5,628 bases of DNA from Candidatus Thioglobus sp. (GTDB lineage Bacteria; Pseudomonadota; Gammaproteobacteria; PS1; Pseudothioglobaceae). Below, piece by piece: positions 1-5,628 of this stretch. Numbering within the stretch: position 1 is the first letter of the stretch; each line of letters opens with the position of its first letter. Below the pieces are notes generated by a model that was given only the letters and a program-made list of their open reading frames with translations, ran no database searches and had not been told where the DNA came from. The stretch is taken from positions 1 to 5,628 of the forward strand of contig JAAOIF010000079.1 in the NCBI GenBank assembly GCA_015163925.1, written 5' to 3'. The translations under genes and the position numbers were made by a program.

Positions 1-120
1 CTCAGAATCATTTACTCCTTTGAGCAAAACCGACTGATTTAGCAAGGTAATATTTTGTAATTTTTGAATCATTTTGGCAAATTTTTCTGATAATTCTTTG
101 GCGTGATTACTGTGCAAAAC
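1..120 (-). CDS. epmB: EF-P (R)-beta-lysylation protein EpmB (lysine 2,3-aminomutase family), internal fragment
   Basis: EpmB is a cytoplasmic radical-SAM, PLP-dependent lysine 2,3-aminomutase that makes (R)-beta-lysine for modification of elongation factor P. Read on the minus strand, bases 1-120 are open and encode about 40 residues, including [10 protein letters not shown] and then [14 protein letters not shown]. These match the conserved late part of the KamA/EpmB barrel (E. coli EpmB has NHINHANEV followed by [14 protein letters not shown]). The frame runs off the window at base 1, so the C-terminal part lies outside. Upstream of VLH the family similarity stops: the next residues are E, P, E, T, and a stop follows at 148-150. 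The N-terminal half, with the expected CxxxCxxC cluster, is therefore absent; that space is occupied by atpG on the other strand. The family assignment is fairly secure. Whether this is a genomic remnant or one arm of a chimeric join cannot be decided here. Confidence 0.8.
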
Positions 121-132
121 CTCCGGCTCAGT
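120..132. other. Inverted junction between epmB and atpG fragments
   Basis: Recognisable EpmB sequence on the minus strand ends at about base 120. Recognisable AtpG sequence on the plus strand begins at about base 132 (residues LKRVG, equal to VKRVG at about residue 73 of E. coli gamma). The two interrupted genes meet head to head within about a dozen bases. No insertion sequence, direct repeat or inverted repeat is visible at the join. The exact breakpoint cannot be fixed without the intact parent genes. Confidence 0.75.
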
Positions 133-785
133 TAAAACGCGTTGGAATTATCATAATTTCCAGTGACAGGGGCTTGTGCGGCGGGCTGAATACTAATTTA
201 TTTCGCAATCTGCTCAAGCAAATTTCTGCTTATCAGGCGAAAAATATTACTGTTGATATTTGCACAATCGGCAAAAAAGCTACGGCATTTTTTAAAAATT
301 CAGGGCTGAGTATCAAATCAGTTTTGGTGGATTTGGGCGATGCCCCGCATTTTGATGATTTATTAGGAACGGTAAAAGTAATGTTAGATTCCTATGACAG
401 CGGCGAAATTGGGCAATTATCAGTGGCTTATAATACTTTTGAAAACACGATGACTCAAGCGCCGACTATCACTCAATTAGTGCCGATGGTTGCCGCGAAT
501 ATTGATGAGGCTGATGGGATAAATCACCACTGGGACTATATTTATGAGCCCGATGCACAGGAGGCATTAGAGGCATTATTAGTGCGTTATATTGAGGCTT
601 TGGTGTATCAGGGCTTGGTTGAGAATGTCGCCTGCGAGCAGTCCGCGCGGATGATTGCAATGAAAAGTGCAACTGATAACGCTGGCGATATGGTGCAAGA
701 TTTGGAGTTGATTTACAACAAGGCACGGCAAGCGGCAATCACTCAGGAAATTTCTGAAATTGTTAGTGGTGCTGCGGCAGTTTAG
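132..785 (+). CDS. atpG: F0F1 ATP synthase subunit gamma, 5'-truncated
   Basis: This is the central rotor stalk of F1, which couples c-ring rotation to catalysis in the beta subunits at the inner membrane. About 217 residues are visible, against 287 in E. coli. Recognition rests on [66 protein letters not shown] and the C-terminus [20 protein letters not shown], all close to the E. coli protein. About 72 N-terminal residues are missing, including the first long coiled-coil helix with its usual KITKAMEMVAASKM segment. The in-frame sequence before base 132 does not resemble gamma and meets a stop at 48-50. The TTG at 174 opens a shorter reading frame but lies inside the conserved DRGLCGG motif, so it is not a real start. 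As written, the product could not form a working rotor. atpD follows after 30 bases. Confidence 0.93.
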   Translation, partial: LKRVGIIIISSDRGLCGGLNTNLFRNLLKQISAYQAKNITVDICTIGKKATAFFKNSGLSIKSVLVDLGDAPHFDDLLGTVKVMLDSYDSGEIGQLSVAYNTFENTMTQAPTITQLVPMVAANIDEADGINHHWDYIYEPDAQEALEALLVRYIEALVYQGLVENVACEQSARMIAMKSATDNAGDMVQDLELIYNKARQAAITQEISEIVSGAAAV

Positions 786-803
786 ATTTAATAATTTACA
801 AAA

Positions 804-2198
<1,395 letters not shown>

Positions 2199-2205
2199 TC
2201 AAAAA

Positions 2206-2210
2206 GGGGA
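2206..2210 (+). promoter_or_regulatory. Ribosome binding site of the inserted membrane protein gene
   Basis: GGGGA, preceded by a run of A, lies in the 16-base gap after the atpD stop and 4 bases before the ATG at 2215. It is the main reason to choose that ATG over the in-frame ATG at 2158, which would lie inside atpD. Confidence 0.65.
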
Positions 2211-2214
2211 TATT

Positions 2215-2544
2215 ATGATTATAAATAAACCGATTTCACTGTTATTATTACTACTAATAATTGCCACAAATGGCACCGGAATTCTGCTGGGCTGGCACGA
2301 TGTGAAGTATTGGAATTTGGTTGATAGTTTTACGATTATCGCCCTGAGTGCTTTCGGAGTGGCGTTTTTACGGAGTCAGCAGACGCACGGATTGACTTGG
2401 TCGATTCTGATGTTTGCCGGAGTTCTCGGCACTTTTATCGGCCATATTTTAGACGATAGCAAATATTGGATATTTATTGATGTCTTCATTATCGTTGCTG
2501 CGGCGCTGATTTCGCTAATTATCATCAAAACGGACGAGGGCTGA
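2215..2544 (+). CDS. Small four-helix membrane protein of unknown function inserted between atpD and atpC
   Basis: I do not recognise this 109-residue protein. It is very hydrophobic, with four likely membrane helices at about residues 7-26, 36-53, 61-79 and 84-104, short loops, and no signal-peptide cleavage site that I can see. It appears to be an internal duplication with a 52-residue offset: D29-V-K-Y-W-N-L-V-D37-S-F matches D81-S-K-Y-W-I-F-I-D89-V-F, and GT.I at 20-23 matches GT.I at 72-75. Acidic and aromatic residues (W27, D29, Y32, W33, D37; D80, D81, Y84, W85, D89) recur at the end of each first helix and the start of each second. The stop is one base from the atpC ATG, and the atpC ribosome binding site lies inside this gene, so the two are probably translationally coupled. 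Co-expression with F1 is expected. A role in assembly, ion coupling or quality control of the synthase is only a guess. A distant relation to MotA/TolQ/ExbB-type hairpins is possible but unproven. Confidence 0.85.
   Translation: MIINKPISLLLLLLIIATNGTGILLGWHDVKYWNLVDSFTIIALSAFGVAFLRSQQTHGLTWSILMFAGVLGTFIGHILDDSKYWIFIDVFIIVAAALISLIIIKTDEG
2299..2502 (+). repeat. Internal protein-level duplication in the membrane protein gene
   Basis: Codons for residues 29-44 (2299-2346) and 81-96 (2455-2502) encode sixteen-residue blocks with eight identities and no gap: D, K, Y, W, D, F, I and A are shared in register. The offset is 52 codons, about half the protein. The DNA copies have diverged (GTGAAGTATTGG against AGCAAATATTGG), so the duplication is old and not an assembly repeat. 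Confidence 0.6.
2536..2540 (+). promoter_or_regulatory. Ribosome binding site of atpC inside the preceding gene
   Basis: GAGGG lies 5 bases before the atpC ATG at 2546 and overlaps the last codons of the membrane protein gene. With a stop-to-start gap of one base, ribosomes finishing the upstream gene probably start atpC directly. Confidence 0.65.
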
Positions 2545-2545
2545 A

Positions 2546-2959
2546 ATGCTAATTCAAGTGGATGTCGTCAGCGCTACTGAATCGCTTTATTCTGGCGAGG
2601 CGGAATGCGTTTTTGCCCCAGCCTCAACCGGCGAATTAGGCATTTATCCAAAGCACATGGCGCTTTTATCAGTCCTCAAACCCGGCGAAGTCAGAGTGCA
2701 AACCGCGCAAGGCACTGAGTCAATTTATGTCTCCGGCGGCATCGTTGAAGTGCAGCCGGACACGGTAACAATTTTCTCCGACACCGCCATTCGCGCCAAT
2801 GATTTGGACGAATCCAAAGCCTTAGAAGCCAAGCAGCGCGCCGAAGAGGCAATGACCGACAGCAACAACGGCCACGACATCGTCTCCACTCAAGCCGCCC
2901 TCGCCGAGGCTATGGCACAGTTGCAAATGATTAGCAAAATGCGTGGCAAAAAGCTTTAA
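2546..2959 (+). CDS. atpC: F0F1 ATP synthase subunit epsilon
   Basis: Epsilon sits at the foot of the gamma stalk. It connects the rotor to the c-ring and, through its C-terminal helices, can inhibit ATP hydrolysis. The protein has 137 residues (139 in E. coli). The N-terminal beta-sandwich (about 1-85) shows DVVSATESLYSGEAE, GELGIYPKHMALL, IYVSGGIVEVQPDTVTIFSD and TAIRANDLDE. The C-terminal part (about 88-137) is the helical hairpin, rich in Ala, Glu, Gln and Lys, so the inhibitory arm is present. It is normally directly behind atpD; here the membrane protein gene intervenes. Its codon choice differs from the rest of the window: third positions favour C, making the coding strand C-rich, whereas atpG, atpD and the minus-strand genes have G-rich coding strands. 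Its stop codon touches the stop codon of the opposing DUF3565 gene. Confidence 0.97.
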   Translation: MLIQVDVVSATESLYSGEAECVFAPASTGELGIYPKHMALLSVLKPGEVRVQTAQGTESIYVSGGIVEVQPDTVTIFSDTAIRANDLDESKALEAKQRAEEAMTDSNNGHDIVSTQAALAEAMAQLQMISKMRGKKL

Positions 2960-3166
2960 TTATTTACTATCTTTCGGGGCGTTTTCAACGCATTTTTTGC
3001 AAAACAGTTTTTCGCCTAATTTAGAATTTCTGCCTTTTTCGGTAATTACCCATTCTCGATTTATCCATGGCGGATTGTGGCGGATATGTTGGTAATGCCC
3101 GCATTTTAACTCTGCCACCCAATCGCCAAATTCGTCCTGATGATAGCCAATAATACTTTGCTTCAT
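2960..3166 (-). CDS. DUF3565 family protein, probably zinc-binding
   Basis: This 68-residue protein matches the small DUF3565 family of proteobacteria: an N-terminal IIGYHQDEFGDWVAELKCGH, then QHIRHNPPW, INREWVITEKGR, and a C-terminal CKKC. The Cys-Gly-His (C22, H24), the nearby histidines (H27, H30) and the C-terminal CxxC make a zinc-ribbon-like site likely; this is inferred from the residue pattern. I see no signal peptide or membrane helix, so it should be cytoplasmic. The molecular function is not known to me. The ATG overlaps the stop of the MGMT-family gene as ATGA (3163-3166), and no Shine-Dalgarno sequence precedes it, pointing to translational coupling. It is the last gene of the minus-strand operon, and its 3' end carries the probable terminator of the opposing atp operon. 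Confidence 0.88.
   Translation of the reverse strand: MKQSIIGYHQDEFGDWVAELKCGHYQHIRHNPPWINREWVITEKGRNSKLGEKLFCKKCVENAPKDSK
2979..2998 (+). terminator. Candidate intrinsic terminator of the atp operon
   Basis: A perfect 5-bp stem, GCGTT (2979-2983) with AACGC (2987-2991), closes a TTC loop and is followed by one A and six T (2993-2998). It lies 19 bases after the atpC stop and is oriented to end plus-strand transcription. The stem is short, so strength is uncertain. The same bases encode the CKKC-V-E-N-A end of the opposing DUF3565 protein. On the minus strand the stem has no following T run, so it would act in one direction only. Confidence 0.55.
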
Positions 3167-3465
3167 ACGCAGATTTTTTGGAAATCTACAATTTTGCCAT
3201 GCGTCACGCTAACGCCCTCAAATTTTAGGCGTTGTATTTTTGTTTCACTGCCCTGATTAAATCCGCCTAAATCGCCATTTGCTTTAACCACGCGATGACA
3301 AGGCACTTCTGGCGCAAATGGGTTTTTATTCATTGCCGAACCAACGGCGCGACCGGCATTAGGATTGCCTACCATTAATTTTGCCAAACCGCCGTAGGTA
3401 GTAACTTTGCCGGCCGGCACTTTGGTTTTTAAGGTGCGGTAGCAATGTTGTTGAAATTCGGTCAC
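3163..3465 (-). CDS. MGMT-family methylated-DNA--protein-cysteine methyltransferase, short single-domain form
   Basis: Members repair O6-alkylguanine by moving the alkyl group to an active-site cysteine, or (alkyltransferase-like proteins) flag the lesion for excision repair. The 100-residue product is only the C-terminal catalytic/DNA-binding domain; E. coli Ogt has 171 residues with an extra N-domain. Seen here are PAGKVTTYGGLA (Tyr24), the helix-turn-helix Arg39 in AGRAVGSA, Asn48, the active site PCHRVV with Cys56 and His57, and Glu83. The spacings Asn-Cys (8) and Cys-Glu (27) equal those of human MGMT (137, 145, 172). The cysteine is present, unlike ATL proteins with PWHR, so true alkyl transfer is possible. 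The start is GTG, overlapping the kdsC stop as GTGA; no Shine-Dalgarno sequence is evident. The DUF3565 gene follows with a 4-base overlap. Substrate range is unknown. Confidence 0.92.
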   Translation of the reverse strand: MTEFQQHCYRTLKTKVPAGKVTTYGGLAKLMVGNPNAGRAVGSAMNKNPFAPEVPCHRVVKANGDLGGFNQGSETKIQRLKFEGVSVTHGKIVDFQKICV

Positions 3466-3995
3466 GAGAGATAAATTTTTACAGCAGCATCAAATTTATT
3501 TTGCGCCTTGAGGATAAAATCTATCGCCTCTCTGACCGCTCCATGCCCGCCGTTTTTATTAGTAATAAAATCAGAATTTTGCTTGACCAAATCGTGGGAA
3601 TTAGCGACTGCGACTGCAAATCCGACCTTTTGCATTACCGGCAAATCAATCACATCATCGCCCATATAAGCCACTTCATCAGCACTAATATTTAACTTTT
3701 TCAGCAGCTCGGCAAAGGCAATTAGCTTGTCATTTTGCCCCTGATAAAAATGCTCAATGCCCAAATTTTTCATCCGATAATCCACACTTTTGGAATTTCT
3801 AGCACTAATTACCGCCGCCGCAATTCCGCTTGCCTGCAGCATTTTTATCCCTTGCCCGTCCAACGAATTAAAGCGTTTCAGCTCCGAGCCGTCAGCGGCA
3901 AAATACAGCCCGCCATCGGTCAAAACTCCATCCACATCAAAAATTATCAGCTTGATTTTTGTTGCTAATTTTGTTATTTTGTCATCTATTTTCAT
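3462..3995 (-). CDS. kdsC: 3-deoxy-D-manno-octulosonate 8-phosphate phosphatase KdsC
   Basis: KdsC is a cytoplasmic HAD-superfamily (C0 type, tetrameric) phosphatase that removes phosphate from Kdo-8-phosphate, giving Kdo for the LPS inner core. The protein has 177 residues (188 in E. coli). HAD motif I is IIFDVDGVLTDGG with Asp20 and Asp22; Ser64 in VISARNS is motif II; Lys90 in YQGQNDKLIAF is motif III; motif IV is MGDDVIDLPVM with Asp113 and Asp114. GGHGAVRE at 149-156 is the KdsC C-terminal segment that reaches the neighbouring subunit's active site. All key residues are intact. The ATG at 3995 is preceded by GGAG at a good distance and overlaps the end of ampD by 14 bases. In E. coli kdsC lies between kdsD and lptC; neither is here, so this is a different arrangement. 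The MGMT-family gene follows with a 4-base overlap. Confidence 0.97.
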   Translation of the reverse strand: MKIDDKITKLATKIKLIIFDVDGVLTDGGLYFAADGSELKRFNSLDGQGIKMLQASGIAAAVISARNSKSVDYRMKNLGIEHFYQGQNDKLIAFAELLKKLNISADEVAYMGDDVIDLPVMQKVGFAVAVANSHDLVKQNSDFITNKNGGHGAVREAIDFILKAQNKFDAAVKIYLS

Positions 3996-4503
3996 CTATT
4001 TTGCTCCAATCAAAAGCCGCGCCCGGGTCAGTTTTTCGCTTCGGGGAAATCTCATTATGACCGACAATATTTGCTATCGGATAGTGTAATTTTAATACTT
4101 TTATAGTGGCATTCAGGCTGGAATATTGCGAATTTGTGTAAGCCAAATCATCGGTTCCCTCCAGCTCAATTCCAATGGAAAAATCGTTGCAATTTTCTCT
4201 GCCATTAAAGTTTGATTTTCCGGCGTGCCAAGCCCTCTTATCAAAAGGCACAAACTGAATTATTGAGCCATCTCGTTTTATCAACAAATGCGTTGAAACC
4301 TTAATTTCACGCAGATTCTGAAAGTAAGGGTGAGCGGAAAAATCCAACTTATTACTAAAAAATTGCTCAATATAATTATTATCAAATTCGCCCGGCGGCA
4401 GGGAAATATTGTGAATTACCAAGAGCGAAATCTCCCCCTCAGGACGCTGGTTGTAATTCTCGCAAAGCCTTAGTGTTGCTGAGTTTAAGAGGTGGTCACT
4501 CAC
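3982..4503 (-). CDS. ampD: 1,6-anhydro-N-acetylmuramyl-L-alanine amidase AmpD
   Basis: AmpD is a cytoplasmic zinc amidase of peptidoglycan recycling. It cuts the peptide from 1,6-anhydroMurNAc, and in many gammaproteobacteria its activity keeps AmpR-controlled beta-lactamase low. The product has 173 residues (183 in E. coli). The zinc ligands expected for Amidase_2 are visible: His31 in LLVIHNISLPPGEF, His149 in IVGHNEISP and Asp159 in KTDPG, with catalytic Glu113 in SIGIELEG and Lys157. FVPFDKRAWHAGKS and GRENCNDFSIGIELEGTD are nearly identical to E. coli. No signal peptide is seen, which fits AmpD and argues against a periplasmic AmiD-type enzyme. The start is GTG at 4501-4503, overlapping the cytochrome stop as GTGA; no Shine-Dalgarno sequence is evident, so coupling to the upstream gene is likely. 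There is no ampE beside it and no ampR or ampC in the window. Confidence 0.97.
   Translation of the reverse strand: MSDHLLNSATLRLCENYNQRPEGEISLLVIHNISLPPGEFDNNYIEQFFSNKLDFSAHPYFQNLREIKVSTHLLIKRDGSIIQFVPFDKRAWHAGKSNFNGRENCNDFSIGIELEGTDDLAYTNSQYSSLNATIKVLKLHYPIANIVGHNEISPKRKTDPGAAFDWSKIDENR
4004..4007 (-). promoter_or_regulatory. Ribosome binding site of kdsC inside ampD
   Basis: Read on the minus strand, GGAG lies 8 bases before the kdsC ATG at 3995, inside the last codons of ampD. It is the clearest Shine-Dalgarno sequence in this operon. It fixes the kdsC start and the 14-base overlap, and suggests kdsC can start independently of coupling. Confidence 0.7.
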
Positions 4504-5628
4504 TTGGAAATTTTAGCGTAATGCTCCGCCAAAGCCCGCAGCTGCTTGTCGCTAACATCTTTAATCATCGCATTCATCCGCGGCTCAATCCGCCCGCCAC
4601 TCTTGTAAGCCCGCAAGGCACTCAGCAGGTAAATTTCATTTTGTCCGGCAAGATTTGGGAACTCGTCCTGCGTGCTGATGCCGTTTTTGCCATGACAAAC
4701 ACTGCAAGCTTGGATGAGGCGTTTTTGCTCTTGAATGGCAATTTTCGGGCTTAAATATGCTTCTAATAGGCGATTTCCTTCGGCTTCCACTTCGTCAATT
4801 TCTGAGAAATTTACCTCTGATTTGACGCTTAAATCTGCGGCTTGGTAAATAATTTTCAAGTCATTCATCACCACTTTTGGCACTTCTAATTTGCCCTCGC
4901 CCAGCAAATGGTCGACAAAATGCTGGGAAAATGAGCGGTAATTCAGCCGAGCCCGAACGCGTAATTCAGTAGTCCCCGCCGGCACATTAAAATTGTAACG
5001 CCCAAACTGATGCCCCTTAGGAGCAATGGTGGTGCGCCGCTCAAACCTTGCCACAGTCCAGATATATTGCGCCGGAGCGCCGTTTTCATCCACCGCATAA
5101 GCCTTAAACATCGTGGCATTTTCATCAACTTCATTCTGTTCATCAATGCCGCCGGACTCAAAAATCAGGCGATTATTTTGGTCAGTTACCTCCACCTGCA
5201 GCCACAATTCACGAATGAAAGTCAGGCTGGTGGGCATATGGTGGCCGGCGCGCTGATTGGTAACTTTAACGGTTAAATTATGCAAGTCGCCCTGATTTTT
5301 GATTTTATTAATACTAATTTCCAACTCCGCCGCCGAGCGCAAGCGTTTTTTGGCAATCAGACTTTTTTCATAAGAATCCGCATCGCCGAGCTGCGCTGTT
5401 ATCACCGAATTGCCGCCGACAAAAGCATGCCCGTGAATCAAATCTCGCTCACTCTCAGCCCCGATTGCCGCCTTGCCGCCGAGCCCATGATTTGCCAATT
5501 CTCGCGCTGGTTTCATCTCATCAGCCACCCGAATTGCCGTCTCCACAGGCACCATATGGCAGTCTTGGCACTGAATATTATTTTGCGCATAGGCCGAATA
5601 TTTCCATTCATCATAAGTCCGTTCCAGC
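4500..5628 (-). CDS. c-type cytochrome with at least two haem sites, N-terminus outside the window
   Basis: The frame is open to the right edge, so the start and probably a signal peptide lie outside; 375 residues are visible. The first haem motif is CQDCH at visible residues 20-24 (5556-5570), in the context EWKYSAYAQNNIQCQDCHM typical of multihaem cytochromes. More CxxCH sites may lie upstream. A middle beta-rich domain follows (about 100-260), with VTNQRAGHHMPTSL, RELWLQVEV and LNYRSFSQHF; its histidines (about 65, 67, 129, 130) could be distal haem ligands. The C-terminal 70 residues form a class I cytochrome c domain: CSVCHG at 308-313, EFPNLAGQNEIYLLSALRAY, and a likely axial Met in RMNAM (351 or 354). 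Haem attachment by the Ccm system implies a periplasmic protein that passes electrons, perhaps between a multihaem donor and an oxidase. The substrate is unknown. It is the first visible gene of the minus-strand operon and overlaps ampD by 4 bases. Confidence 0.9.
   Translation of the reverse strand, partial: LERTYDEWKYSAYAQNNIQCQDCHMVPVETAIRVADEMKPARELANHGLGGKAAIGAESERDLIHGHAFVGGNSVITAQLGDADSYEKSLIAKKRLRSAAELEISINKIKNQGDLHNLTVKVTNQRAGHHMPTSLTFIRELWLQVEVTDQNNRLIFESGGIDEQNEVDENATMFKAYAVDENGAPAQYIWTVARFERRTTIAPKGHQFGRYNFNVPAGTTELRVRARLNYRSFSQHFVDHLLGEGKLEVPKVVMNDLKIIYQAADLSVKSEVNFSEIDEVEAEGNRLLEAYLSPKIAIQEQKRLIQACSVCHGKNGISTQDEFPNLAGQNEIYLLSALRAYKSGGRIEPRMNAMIKDVSDKQLRALAEHYAKISK

Noticed and set aside
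174..785. TTG at 174 as the start of a complete 203-residue protein
   Set aside because: It falls inside the conserved gamma motif DRGLCGG, and gamma-like sequence (LKRVG onward) continues upstream in the same frame to about base 132. The gene is truncated, not short.
2215..2544. Membrane protein as AtpI, AtpQ or AtpR of an N-type ATPase
   Set aside because: The gene order (atpG-atpD-x-atpC) and the beta subunit are of the ordinary F-type, and the sequence shows an internal duplication I do not associate with those families.
3163..3465. Alkyltransferase-like (ATL) protein
   Set aside because: ATL proteins carry PWHR at the active site; here the sequence is PCHR with the cysteine present.
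3982..4503. Periplasmic AmiD-type or phage amidase
   Set aside because: There is no signal peptide or lipobox, and HNISLPPGEF, PFDKRAWHAG and CNDFSIGIELEG are specific to cytoplasmic AmpD.
5010..5276. Plus-strand open frame opposite the cytochrome gene
   Set aside because: It lies wholly within a coding region recognisable on the minus strand, lacks a convincing ribosome binding site, and shows no domain.
4500..5555. ATG at 5553-5555 as the start of the cytochrome
   Set aside because: The codon directly follows the haem motif CQDCH in the same open frame, which continues to the right edge. Starting there would remove the haem site.

Overview
The window looks like a piece of a gammaproteobacterial chromosome. 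The F1 beta subunit is 460 residues long and very close to the Escherichia coli type. The minus strand carries kdsC (Kdo of LPS) and ampD (peptidoglycan recycling), both in their gammaproteobacterial forms, plus a DUF3565 gene. I cannot place the organism more finely; moderate G+C and a c-type cytochrome would fit an uncultured marine or sulfur-oxidising lineage, but this is a guess.

Layout. (1) Bases 1-120, minus strand: an internal fragment of epmB, the radical-SAM lysine 2,3-aminomutase used to modify EF-P. (2) Near base 120-132 this fragment abuts, in opposite orientation, the middle of atpG. Both genes lack their 5' part at the same point. (3) Bases 132-2959, plus strand: the 3' end of the F-ATPase operon, as atpG (truncated), atpD, an unrecognised 109-residue membrane protein, then atpC. 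(4) Bases 2960-5628, minus strand: a compact operon read right to left, made of a c-type cytochrome (5' end outside the window), ampD, kdsC, a small MGMT-family alkyltransferase and a DUF3565 protein. Its genes overlap by 4, 14, 4 and 4 bases. The two operons converge with no base between their stop codons, and no stretch over 300 bases lacks a gene.

How the parts work together. The plus-strand genes encode rotor and catalytic parts of the F1 motor: gamma, beta and epsilon. The membrane gene sits where the E. coli-type operon has nothing, with its own ribosome binding site and a one-base gap to atpC. Its protein is two copies of a helical hairpin. The minus-strand operon mixes electron transport (cytochrome), envelope maintenance (AmpD, KdsC) and DNA alkylation repair (MGMT), and is held together by translational coupling.

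The points most worth a second look are the epmB/atpG inverted junction (assembly or amplification chimera, or a real rearrangement), the duplicated membrane protein inside the atp operon, a likely atp terminator embedded in the CxxC-coding end of the opposing DUF3565 gene, and the reversed GC skew of atpC.
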